This document shows, in pieces, positions 30,924-42,007 of a stretch of 64,000 nucleotides of DNA. The DNA lies in assembly GCA_036898135.1 (NCBI GenBank), contig CM072513.1, positions 33,769,691 to 33,833,690 on the forward strand. The letters are read 5' to 3'. Source of the stretch: Oncomelania hupensis. Taxonomy: Eukaryota > Mollusca > Gastropoda > Littorinimorpha > Pomatiopsidae. The notes below the pieces were generated by a model. It was given only the letters and a program-made list of their open reading frames with translations, had not been told where the DNA came from and made no database searches. The stretch's first letter is position 1, and each line of letters begins with the position of its first letter. The translations under genes and the position numbers were made by a program.

Positions 30924-31680
30924 TATGTCGGCCTACTAGAGCAAAAACCGAGAGTTACCGGCGTCACGAGATAATTGAAATTAACACGTGTTCTGTTTAA
31001 TTTACAGAGATAACGATAACCCACAGTGTTATTTAATAATAAACAGTATTTGCCACGTCTTCCTAGCGTCAAAACGTTATAATTACAAATATCATGAGAT
31101 AATTAGAAATATAATGGAATACTTACAATTATCAAGGGTTAATTACAATTATCATTGAAAAATTACAAATATTTTCGCGTGATTAATGTTTAATGTTCAG
31201 TTTTGGCTAAAACCGAAAATGGTAATTTTCAATAGATATTTACATTTTTTACGTGTTAATTGTAAATGTGTCGTTGATATTTGTTATTATCCCATGATAT
31301 TTGTAATTATTAGGTTTTGGCGCTAATACGTAGACCGTCATATATGTGAATTACACAGATCACGTGTAAATTAACATTATCTTTGATACCTGTAAATGCA
31401 AGTTTTGGAACTGGTAAGCCGCATTAACCAGAATGTAGCATATTAACGTAAAAATTGTAATTATCATGTGAAAATTGTAATTATGACATAATAATTACGG
31501 TTTGGGCGCATTTCCAGGCGGATTGCTAGAGCCAAAACTGAAAATTAAACATGATCACGCAAAAATATTTGTAATTTTGCAATGATAATTGTAATTATCC
31601 CATGATAATTGTTACTATCCCATGATATTTGTAATTATCTCATAATATTTGTAATTATCAGGTGCTAGTAGGCCGTCATA
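30924..31680. mobile_element. Foldback-like MITE with GGCCTACTAG termini
   Basis: Terminal inverted repeats TATG(T/A)CGGCCTACTAG at 30924-30939 and 31665-31680, flanked by a 6-bp duplication GATTTC (30918-30923, 31681-31686). The inside is about 80% A+T and repeats ATTACAAATATCATG-type units in both orientations more than ten times, giving strong self-complementarity. No ORF of note. Superfamily unknown. Confidence 0.8.
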
Positions 31681-32189
31681 GATTTCTTTCATCAGTATGT
31701 GATCGGCCTTTATTCCCATGTGGAAAGAATCTTCAAACGGATCACCAAATGGAGTGAAAGTCAATTAGACTAAAACGGTAACTTCACATGCCCTGTGGGT
31801 CCGGACGCTGACTAGAATAGACCCATCGTTTCCAAGCGTGTAGTAGGAGGCGACTAACAGGGGTAAGGTCAGCACGGCATCACTGGGCGGAAGTCTTCTA
31901 CACAGAAGTCACCGGCCAGGGCGGTGGAACGTTACTACAGGTTCAACGACCACGTGCTCGGGGCCAAGGCGAGCCACACTGTATTCGTGGATTTCGGCTG
32001 TGGCCAACAGCCTGGAGAGGATTGGGCCCTGCCAGGTCTTTCTTGGCCAAGACACACCATAATGATGAAAAGAACCACTCCTTCCATACCGGATCGGTCA
32101 TCGCTCGGGTCACGAAGGACCGCGCCTGCCGTTGGCCACTAGGAAGGAGGTGATAAGTGTGCTACTGATGGACATCTTGGCAAGATCCG

Positions 32190-34828
32190 CACGAGAGACA
32201 ACATCGTCATAGGAACCTGGAATGTCAGGACCCTAACTGCGGAGGGAACATTAGAAGGACTGGCCCACGAGCTGGACCACTGCCAATGGAACATTTTAGG
32301 TATCATCGAACTGCGCTAAAAATGACCAAGGTGAAACCACGACGGGCAAAGGCCACAAGCTTTATTTCAGCGGGAGGGAAGACAAGAACGAACACGGTGT
32401 TGGATTCTTGGTCCACAGAGACATTCTAGCCACTGTCATGGGTTGCCGCCCAGTCTCCAGTAGACTCTTTACAATCAATCTGAGAGCAGCCCCTTTCAAC
32501 ATCACCATCATCCAGGCCTATGCCCCAACATCAGATTATGACGACAGCGAAGTGGAGGATTTATATGAACACCTACAGGTCCTTGACCAAGTGCCGAAGA
32601 AGGACATAGTCCAAGGTTGGCCCAGACACCACACCTTGGAAAACACACGAGGACCTCACTGCAACAACGAGACAAATGACAAAGGTCTGAGACGCGTGGA
32701 ATTCGCCGGATATAACAATCTGATACGCTTGGTATCCACAAAAAATCCAGACGATGGACATGGCACAGTCCCGGCGGGCAGCATCATAACCAGATCGACT
32801 ACATCATGGTCAAGACACGCTTCAGATCAAGCATCAGCATTGGCAGGACACGCACTTTTCCAGGAGTAGACATCGGAAGTGACCACGATCTCGTGATGAT
32901 GTTCTTCCGGCTCCACTTGAAGAGAGTAAACACAGCAAAGTGCACTAGACTGAGGTTCGACCTGGACAAACTGCAAGACCCGGAGGTGGCAGAAATATTT
33001 CAAGCCACAATTGGAGGGAAATTTGCACCACTGCTCATTTTGGGAGCTGGTGAAGTAGATGTCCACACCATGATCACTGCCTTCAACTCAGCTGTGACAG
33101 ATGCCGCCACTGAGATCCTTGGCAAGCACCGCCCAAAGAAGAAACCGTGAGTCACACCTGAACTTTTGGATCTGTGTGATAAACGAAGAGAGATCAAAAA
33201 GAACAAGAACTATAACAGCTAGGGAGCTGATGCCTACCGAAAAATTAACAATGACATCCCAAAAGGCACGCGCACAGCAAAGGAGAACTGGATAGAAGAT
33301 CAATGCCAGGAAATAGAGAACAGTCTGAACATGAACAGCAAGGCCTACCAGACTGTGAAGCGGCTGACAAGTGTTAAACATCCCAAGGTCTCAACGATTC
33401 AAAGCAAGTCTTGCGTATGCCTTACAGAAGAACAAGAAGTGTTGGATAGATGGACAGAGTACTGCTCTGACCTTTTACAACCACACACCATATGGAGACT
33501 CATCAGTTCTAGCATATCCCCAGAACAGAGAAAAAGATATCCTCCCAATTCTTCGAGAAGTTGAGCCAGCTGTGCAATCGCTGAAGAAAGTGAAGTCAGC
33601 GGGAGTGGGCAACATCCCAGCGGAATTACTTCAAGCAGGAGGAGAATCGATGATTGACGCCCTCACCATTATCTGTAACAAGATCTGGCAGAGTTGGGAT
33701 TGGCCTATTCCATGGATCCAGTCGCTTGTCATCATTCTTCCCAAAAAAGGTAGCCTTCTAGAGTGTGAACATTACGGCATCGTCAGGCTCATCAGCCATA
33801 CCAGCAAGGTCCTCCTGAAAATAATACTAAAAAAAAAAATACTTGGGTTGAAACCCCAAGCTGAACAAATTATAGCTGAAGAACAAGCAGGATTCAGGGC
33901 AGGGCGATGTACCACTGAACAGATTTTCAACCACAGGATAATCTACGAGAAATACCTACAGCACCAACAAAATTTATATCATGTGTTTGTAGACTTCAAG
34001 AATCGGTGTGTGTCAAGGATGTCCACTCTCTCCAACACTCTTTATCATCTTCCTAGAGCGCATCTTGTCAGATGCCCTTGCAGATTACGAAGGCACAGTC
34101 AGCTTAGGGGGTAGAGCAATCTCCAACCTCCGTTTTACGGATGACATTGATGGATTGGCTAGAGAGGAACAAGAGCTTGAACAACTGGTACAGAGGCTTG
34201 ATATCGCCTCTAGAACCTATGGAATGGAAATAAGTGCAGAGAAGACCAAAATGATGACCAACAACACCAATGGCATCAACATGGACATCAAAGGCCAAGG
34301 CCAATCCCTCAACACAGTGCATAGCTTCAAATATTTAAGAGCCATTGTGTCAGACAATGCATCCCAACATAAAGTCCTCACCAGGATCGCACAAACAACT
34401 GCTGCCCTGACAAGGTTGAAGCCCGTTTGGAAAGATAGGGCCATCAGTCTACATTCCAAGGTAAGGCTGCTGCGCTCCCTTGTCATCTCCATCTTCCTAT
34501 ATGCTTGCGAAACATGGACCCTCACAGCAGATCTAGAACGAAGAATACAAAGCATGGAGATGAGGTGCTACAGAAGACTTCTGGGCATTTCCTATACCCA
34601 GCACATCACCAACAACGAAATCCGACAGACCATCACACAAGCCATTGGACAACGCGATGACATGCTCACAGTGGTGAAGAAACGGAAATTCCGATGGTAT
34701 GGCCACGTCACCAGAGCATCAGGCCTTGCAAAGACCATCCTGCAAGGCACGGTGCAAGGAGGCAGAAGAAGAGGAAGACAGAAAAAGAGGTGGGAGGACA
34801 ACATTGAGCGATGCCATGAGGGTTGCTG
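32190..34828 (+). pseudogene. RTE-like LINE protein: endonuclease and reverse transcriptase
   Basis: Frames are broken several times. Endonuclease pieces occupy about 32200-32580 and 32610-33130. A linker with VKRLTSVKHPKVSTIQSKSC lies near 33355-33410. RT follows with SAGVGNIPAELLQAGGE (33598), EEQAGFRAGRCTTEQIF (33880) and VFVDFKN (33984). There about 190 bases are deleted (compare 42183-42356), removing the first catalytic motif's continuation. The palm box at 34133 reads FTDD instead of FADD. The C-terminal half runs open in one frame, 34008-34829, including the zinc-knuckle-free RRIQSMEMRCYRRLLGI and RKFRWYGHVTRASGLAKTIL blocks typical of this group. Non-functional. Confidence 0.85.
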
Positions 34829-34835
34829 ATGACAG

Positions 34836-34870
34836 TCCGCTGGTCCTAAATCAATAATCATGTAATGTAA
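34836..34870 (+). mobile_element. Micro-retroposon: 35-bp R 3' end inside the LINE
   Basis: TCCGCTGGTCC and a CATGTAATGTAA tail, between perfect 12-bp duplications TGCTGATGACAG (34824-34835, 34871-34882). The LINE sequence is continuous across the site when one duplication is removed. Confidence 0.9.
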
Positions 34871-34970
34871 TGCTGATGACAGAGAAAGATGGAGTACGCT
34901 GGTTAAACGATCATCTTTAGTGCCCCGACGACCATCGAGTTACGGGATAGGATAGGATAGGTAACTTCAC

Positions 34971-37588
34971 TTCCTTCCATGTGTAGACAGTGAAAATGGC
35001 TTCTATTGTAAAACGAGGGACATCTTTTCGAATAAAAGAAGTACTCAAGAATTGGTGGGTTGGGATTGGCTCGATTGAATTCTTCATGGAGGAAGAGTCG
35101 GTGATTTTATTCGGAAGTTATAGGCGTGCCAATTGAAAAGAAATTGCGATATAGCGATCGAAAGTCACTGTTGGACATCAGTTAAAGGCAATATCCAGAT
35201 ATACTCCCCTCATCCTTGTAACAGCTCCAAAGTCATTTGCCATTTAATATTTGTTTCAATTCTTTACATTCGATTTGCCGAAGGAAGGCCTTAATATACA
35301 TGAACACCCACTTGCAAACAATATGAATATCTTCTTTCCGTCGGAAATTTGTAACGATATTGAGGGGAGTATATCTGGATATTGTCCAGTTAAACATAAG
35401 CGGAACGTTTGCTCTGTTCAAAACAGTGTTTGCGTATCTTTTTCCTTCTTAGTTAAATTATTAAAATTATCTTTGAGTACAGGAAATTTTTAAAAAGTAC
35501 TTAAAAAAAAACTTTTCAAATTCATGGAAATATTCCCAGGATGCGCCAGAGTGCACAGATTTTAATCAATGTTTCAAATTTTTGGGGGGACGGGGGAGCA
35601 GAGAGAGAGAGAGGGGGTGGCATGCCCCTAGACCTCCCCCTCTTTCACCCCTAACTCGTATTTGTGTATGCCTAACTTGAGTATGATAATGTGCTTATTT
35701 TTAAACATGAATTAATTAGTTTATTATTATTTATGTATTTATAGCAGGTTTAAAGTGAATTATCTGGTATTTAATTGTATGCTTGCCGCGCACGCCGCAA
35801 TCTATAACTTGCACTTTCCAGATCCTAAATTTTTCCTCTTTTTTTGGGTCTTCCACTACTTTCATGCCTGGATCAGAATACTCTTTATAATAAATTTAAT
35901 GTTCAGTTAACTCTGAATTAAGTTTCATGCTCAGACCCGACTGTGAGGTACTTCTCATGTTTAAGTTTCATGTTTGATATTGACTTTGAATAATTGAAGT
36001 AAGTTTTACATTACTCTTAGAGTACTCTTTGCAAACAGTTTCAAATACCTTGCATCAACACAATCTTTAGCATGCAGTACATTGATTCAAACACATATGC
36101 CACTAGTAGTGCCGGTAAATGTTATTCTAGAAACATAGTTTCAAGGGTAAGACCTGGCAGATCTGTGGTACTCAAATATCATTTTGTATTTATTGTTTAT
36201 ATTCCATTTAATTTGTCTCCTGTTCTTTTGGGCACCAATACTGTGTTCTTGGGGATCTTCTTTCCTAGCATCCTGAAAGAGAATTTCCAGGGAAAACTTT
36301 CTCATCTGTTCATTCATCTCAACACACCTCCATCCTGTGGAAGAAGAAGAAAACAAAAACAAAGGAAGGCAAGAAACACCTCAGGTTTATCAGTGTTGTG
36401 AGGATGTTTTTACAATGTTGTGTTTGAATGGACCGACAGTGTTGTTGTGTGTAGGCTGTAGGCAAACGCCTTTAAATTTTATTTGATAAGATGAGTGTTT
36501 GAACCAGAACAAATGATCGTGTCTCGTGAGTTTCTGACCTAATGCGACTCTCTTAGTTATTCATTCCGAGTAAGAATGGATGGATAACTTAATCTAGAAT
36601 CTATCAAAAGAATGAGTGGTCTAATTAAGGAATCATGGCAAAATGAGAGAAAGAATATCTTCAAAAAAGAGTGTTGTTGAAAGAGTATTCAAAGGGAGAA
36701 TGAAAATCTTTCAAATGAATTCGTGAAGAAGAAAATGAGAGGTTATTTATTTTATTTATTTATTTGTTTCTAATCTCCGGTTGAATTAGTCAAGGAAAAA
36801 AATGCTTGAAAGTTGAGTTTTGATTCCAACCCTTCAAGGGAGAATGACGATGATAAGTGAATGCAGTGTGATTTTGCAAACCATTTTACATTCGTGTTTC
36901 TTCTTCTTTCAGCTGATTTTGAAGCGTTTGAGTGTGGGTTGTGAGTGTCACATTCAAATTACACAGTGTGTCTTTTAAATAGCACCAGTTTGTTCCTTTT
37001 CTGTCCACAATGTGATAACTTTTTGTTGCTGTTTTTTTTTTTTTTTTTTTGGTTAGCTATTATATTAAACTTAAACTGTGGACATTTAGCTTGACAGTTT
37101 TTGGGTGAGCCATCAAGAAGGTCACTTTACCTTGTGTTGAGTCTTAAATACATGAGAATTTGCAGTTGAACTAGTGTATACATTTAAAGTCCTAAAAAAT
37201 TTTTTTAAGCTTTCCGTCATTAATAAATGTATTTCGAATTATTATAGCTGTGTAGTAAAATTTAGTTTTTAACCGGATTAGATTAAAAAAAATAGTGAAA
37301 GGTCAGTTTTTCTTTAATTGATGAATCCCCCCTAATTAAACCTATTAAGATTTTTTCAGTGGAATTTGTTATAAAGGAAAATAAGATTTTAAAACCTTAA
37401 ATGCATCTGTGAAAGTTGATTGTTTCCAGAAAAATAAATTTAAAAAAATAAGCAAGCAAAAACCAAACTAGAAAATATACCACCTGTATGTGCCGCGACT
37501 ATCTTTACCAACATAGACGCTCACGTATTACACACTGTCTTACAAACACAACAAAACACTCATCTGCAACTCTAACATGTGTGTTGTA
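34971..37588. other. No gene recognised; one small inverted repeat
   Basis: AT-rich DNA. A 109-codon ORF at 36072 has no motif. GA-rich and T-rich tracts occur near 35596, 36620-36740 and 37030. The inverted repeat at 35189-35384 is listed separately. Confidence 0.5.
35189..35384. repeat. Inverted repeat, 24-bp perfect arms
   Basis: CAATATCCAGATATACTCCC...CTCA at 35189-35212 is the exact reverse complement of 35361-35384, with GTTAAA-like sequence just outside both arms. The about 150-bp interior shows weaker self-complementarity. A small MITE or its remnant. Confidence 0.75.
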
Positions 37589-37781
37589 TAATGGCCTGTC
37601 TTAATTGGAATGCTCATGGAGGTTCAAAAACTTGTTTTCGAGGTTATCAAATCCCGAACTTAGGTTCTTGAACCTTTTTTTTGTTTGTCCAAAAGGTTCA
37701 GCAACCTAGGTTCGGGATCTGAGAACCTCGAAATAAACACGTTTGAACCTCCACGAATCTTCCAATTAAGACAGCCCATTA
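37589..37781. mobile_element. Hairpin MITE, about 88-bp arms
   Basis: TAATGGCCTGTCTTAATTGG at the left pairs with CCAATTAAGACAGCCCATTA at the right. The pairing continues inward through GGAGGTTCAAA, CGAGGTT and ATCCCGAAC to an about 16-base T-rich loop, so nearly the whole element folds on itself. No coding content. Confidence 0.9.
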
Positions 37782-37814
37782 GGCCGGGAGATCGCTATTA
37801 GGAGATGGAAATTA

Positions 37815-38020
37815 CATGTTTGGTTGACCTTTTTGATTGACTGCACCCAATACCAAGGGAGGGAGGAAACCGAAGTATCAGGGGAAAACCCTCGGTGACC
37901 TGAAAAGTCTCCTACCTATAGGTACATAAGGTCGTCCCTTACCGTCGCGGACGGGATTCGAACCCGCGAGATCCGGCATAAGAAACCGGCACCTAACCAT
38001 CTGCGCCACCAGCCAGTCTT
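37815..38020 (-). mobile_element. tRNA-headed SINE, family S, copy 1
   Basis: On the - strand a head GGTGGCGCAGATGGTTAG with B box GGTTCGAATCC (about 37960) is followed by a conserved body containing GAGGGTTTTC and GGTTTCCTCC. Similar copies are at 57225-57430 and 62475-62625. The head is not a full tRNA. Confidence 0.8.
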
Positions 38021-38290
38021 TAATAGGCAGCTCATTTAAAAAATGTAGTACGTAACTGTTATTTTTATTTTTTATATTCTTAGCTAAAACTAGGTCTTAA
38101 GGAAGGCTACGTACAGTATGCCCATAGGACACCTCAAACGAAGTATTTGTACTTTTTATCACAAAAGCTCTCAGAACTGTAGGAAAGGGACTACTTGACT
38201 ATTTATATATTAGTGACTATTTTCAGAATAATGAATGGTATTGCTGCCTATAAAGACAATACATCGTTTTACTCTAGTGATGAATCGGGT

Positions 38291-38348
38291 GGTCCTGATT
38301 TGGCTCGGAAGAGTCCGCTGGACCTAAAGCAATAACCATGTAATGTAA
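38291..38348 (+). mobile_element. Micro-retroposon: 58-bp R 3' end
   Basis: GGTCCTGATTTGGCTCGGAA... with a CATGTAATGTAA tail, flanked by 13-bp duplications TGATGAATC(G/T)GGT (38278-38290, 38349-38361) with one mismatch. It includes both halves of the 3' pairing region. Confidence 0.85.
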
Positions 38349-38361
38349 TGATGAATCTGGT

Positions 38362-39610
38362 AAATTATTGAACGCTAATTTTGTGATTTAAGATATAGGC
38401 GACAGAGTCCGTTGAGACTTTGGCTAAGACTAATGATGAATAGCATCCTGGGGTCTGAAACATGAAGCAGTACTAAGCAATAGTCTAGATAATAATAGTT
38501 GCACCAATTCAAAACGCGTTGAAAGTGACGGTTTTGTCCCAGACTTCTTGTTTTCTGAGCCAGTGCAAGAGGTGTCAGTTACATTGCTTAACTGAAGGTA
38601 GTATTGTTTTTCGGATGACGTCTTTTCTGATTTTTCCCCACTCAGACAGCTGTTAAATATGTTTTTTTTCTTATTTTTCTTATTTTATTCGATCTACAAA
38701 ATAAAACAGCGCGGGTACTAAACTGTGGCCAAAAAAAAGAGTAATGTATTTTAGCCTACTTTATCTGTGGGCTTTTTCCGATTTTTTGTTCTTCATGATC
38801 ACGTAACCAACAATTACCATAAAAAACCATTTCCTCAAAACCTGATTCAGCATAATTTTACATTAGGTCTACATTTGCTAAACTCGGTACAATATTTTCT
38901 CTTGACCTTATTAGTAATTCCAAAACAATTTAAAAAAAAATCTTCATTGTAATTATAAAATTAATAGACCTATAACGTAAAGATGCTTAACATGTTTCTC
39001 TGACGTTTTCAACACGACCAACTGTAATATAATTATGAATAGATTTACCTTGCAAAACTCGGTGCAATTGTTTTTACAACTATTAATTTTAAAACGATTT
39101 TATCCTTACAGATTTGAATCTGTCATACTTAAAGACAGTGCTAAACAAAGCAATCCATATTTTGCTATCGTGTTTTACGATTGCGATGCGGCCAGCTGTT
39201 AAGTGTACCCTGCAAAACAGAACAATCCATTTCTCATATAATTTTAAAAATTTTACGCGGTCAGCTGTTAATTTTTAAAACATTTATCTCTTCCAAATTA
39301 TGTGATAGTGCCATTGCACAAATACGAATTATTGTTATTTGTTTCCAGATTTTGAATCGTACTCAGAATAACACCACTAGTCCTTGATAATTTAAATTGT
39401 AATAGATTTTAAAATATGTATGATATTGTTTGTCCTTAATAATATTATATTTATTTTGTTTGTTTTTTAAAAAAAAGTATTTTGTATATTGTAACGTTTT
39501 CTATATTATTGTACTGGTGCTAATAATGGTTTCCATATAGTAATCTTCCCTGCATTTAATTCGCGCAGGTAAGTACGCATGAAATAATATATATTTAATG
39601 TTCTCTCTGT
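38362..39610. other. No gene recognised
   Basis: AT-rich, with scattered short ORFs and no repeats or structure that could be identified. Confidence 0.5.
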
Positions 39611-40392
39611 TTTGTATTTCCAGACTTATCTGAAAATACTTTGAAATAGGGGAGAATCAGAACGAGACAATTGTCGGTCCGTTGGAAGCCATATCTCGAG
39701 AACCACTGAACGGATTTTGACCAAACTTCACAAGTACATTACCTAGTTTAGTGGCTTGCTTCCCGTGCCATCATATTTGCTGTACCGCCAAGGTCAAAGT
39801 CACCAGAGTGATTTTGTTGTTAAACACGTTTTGCTCAATATATCAAAAAACGGCGAAAGCGATTTTGTTGGGTTTTGTATACAGGTACTTCAGATCATGG
39901 GCCATCCTTCGGTAACTTTTCGGTTGGCCAGTAATAGGTTAGTCGGTTGGTCTGTTACTACGAATTTCATTTTTGTTGTTGTCCAAAATACACTTTTTGC
40001 CCAATACGGTATCTCAAAGATAACTGAACCGAAATTAATCGTTTTTACTTTGCAGATGCTTTAACTACTGCCAAGTATGGTATAACATAATATTATATAT
40101 TTGCAATTTTTTAAAGGTCAAAGTCATTGCGCTTCACCATTTACTAAACACGTGTTGAACTGTACCTAAACATTGGCCGATAAGATTCTGATTTTTATTT
40201 TCTTGCAGATAGTTCAGATAATGATGGCCGTTCATTCCAAGTTTTCCTTTTGCTTCGTTAGGATAAAGCCGAAACACAACACCGCCAAAAAAATGAACAC
40301 TTATGAAAATGTTTATTTTTCAGTTATTCGTGTGTGTCTAAAAATACACTGGAATGGCTTGCCATCTCGTTTTTTCTTTAAACATTTTTAAC
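39611..40392 (+). repeat. Dispersed repeat X, copy 2
   Basis: Longer copy of the family at 28183-28715, with an additional segment containing ATATCTCGAGAACCACTGAA. Blocks are colinear with copy 1. The 102- and 72-codon ORFs here are not conserved in copy 1, so they are not called. Confidence 0.7.
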
Positions 40393-40604
40393 CTAATTTT
40401 TTTTTTAAAAAACATTAATTAATTTATTTTTAATCTGGTTATGTTTTAACCAGTGTGCATTTTGGCTGTCTATTTATCAATAAACGAAGAAAAAAAATTA
40501 ATGAATTGTGTCCCAGTGTTGCGTCTGTCTTCGATTCTCGTATTTATGTCTTGTTTTGCTGTAAATATAATATTAATTTCTCTCTTGTTTTGTATTAACT
40601 TTGC

Positions 40605-40649
40605 TCTTATCAATCTTCTTCGCTAGACCAGTCACCAACCTTTTTCTTG
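40605..40649 (+). mobile_element. Outer retroposon R fragment interrupted by copy E
   Basis: ATCAATCTTCTTCGCTAGAC...TTTTTCTTG is R body sequence. It continues after copy E as AAAACTCTCCC at 41277, so copy E inserted into an older R. Confidence 0.75.
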
Positions 40650-41267
40650 CCACGCGTGGGGGTTCCGGGGTTTCAGAATAAATAATATCCTCACTTTCTG
40701 GAAATTTAGTGCTTTAAATTCCCACTGTCCTGTTCTCCTTTGTTCTTTCTCATTCCTACTCTGTTCTATCAATCTACTACACTATCTAGTATCTTCTTCT
40801 TCGCTAGACCAGTCACCTACCTTTTTTCTTGAAAACTCTTCCGGGACAAAACTCCTCATTTGTGTGCGAGGTCTGTTCAGCTTGGGAATATTGGACGCTT
40901 TCTGCCAAATGGTCACTGAGGTTTCCTATGATGTTAATATTTGGCAATGTAGGCATTTTATAGGTATATGTTTTGTTGATATTTTATAATGATGTTTGTA
41001 TTCTCTTTTGTTTTTGTAAACGGGGATTCGATAAATTAGAATATAGCCTCAGCGTCCCCTGCGCGCGTGGGTTGTCTTTATTGTACAATGACCGGCTGGT
41101 GGAGTGCCTTCAGTGTTACTACTAGGGTTATTTCGGCAGATCTTTTATGCGGATCAGGGTTGAGTACTCTTTCAGCGAAGTTGTGGTCTTGATTTTGTGG
41201 TCCTGATTCGTCTCTTTGCAGTCCGCTGGACCCTGTAAGCAATGAATAACTAACTAACTAACTAACA
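40650..41267 (+). mobile_element. Retroposon R, copy E
   Basis: 618 bp, from GGGGGTTCCGGGGTTTCAGA (TATA motif changed to GAATAAATAA) to GGACCCTGTAAGCAATGAAT and a TAACT tail. Flanked by 9-bp duplications TTTTTCTTG (40641-40649, 41268-41276). Confidence 0.88.
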
Positions 41268-41276
41268 TTTTTCTTG

Positions 41277-41567
41277 AAAACTCTCCCAAAGGTTTGAGGG
41301 AGGGAGGGGAGGGGGGGGGCGGAGAAGAGAAACGTGTGTGTCGTTGTATTTTGTTGTCATTGTTGTGTGTGTGTAGGTTCATTTAATTATTTCTTATAAA
41401 CCCGAAGAGAGGAGGGGGATCCGTGCTGGTGAATGCATTCGGTGTTACCATTAGGGTTGTTTCAGCAGATCTTTTATACGGGTCAGGGGTGAACCCTCTT
41501 TCAACTAAGTTGTGGTCCTGATTCGGCTCTTGCAGTCCGCTGGACCATATAAACAATGACTAACTAA
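41277..41567 (+). mobile_element. Outer retroposon R, right remainder
   Basis: AAAACTCTCCC continues the outer copy. After an about 145-bp unrelated G-rich and GTGT stretch, R resumes at about 41436 (CGGTGTTACCATTAGGGTTG) and ends GTCCGCTGGACC with a CTAAC tail. Confidence 0.65.
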
Positions 41568-41826
41568 CCTCGCTATTTAAGTCTAATATAATTGAAACTA
41601 AGCTCCTTTTATTCATATTGAAATTCATTCCTTTATTCTACCTTTCTCTTCTCATTTTGCACGTAAACTTCTTTGTCAGGTTTGTGTGTGCGCGTCCGTC
41701 CTCTGTTTCCAGTGTGTGTTAATTTATTTTGAATCAAAGAGTGATAGAATGCAGGAAATAAGTTGAGATCCCTAAAATTAATTTGTTTTGAAACATTAAA
41801 AAATAAAATTTGTAATTCTGAAGAAA

Positions 41827-41879
41827 TGTTGGGAACACACACACACACACCCCCCCCCCCCCCCACACACACACACACA
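41827..41879. repeat. (AC)n-(C)n-(AC)n microsatellite
   Basis: Two AC tracts flank a run of about 14 C. Confidence 0.9.
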
Positions 41880-42007
41880 TTAATTCATGATGTGTTTGAT
41901 AGCAGATTTAAATCTGCAAAAATTGCACTTTTACAGTTTCAAAATGGGCAGCGTCTGCATCTGGTTTACAGAAAACGCCAATCAGAGTTTTGTATTTGGT
42001 GAGGTAT

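Larger units (their letters stand above)
31788..34959 (+). mobile_element. RTE-like LINE, complete length, with 11-bp target duplication
   Basis: Perfect duplications GGTAACTTCAC at 31777-31787 and 34960-34970 bound a 3172-bp element ending in (GGATA)n. It contains a GC-rich 5' region (31788-32190), an endonuclease region (TWNVRTLTAEGTLEG at about 32218; IQAYAPTSDYDDSEVED at about 32512) and an RT region (33560-34805). Because both ends are defined, 31788 can be taken as the likely family 5' end. It was later hit by a micro-retroposon at 34836. Confidence 0.9.
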
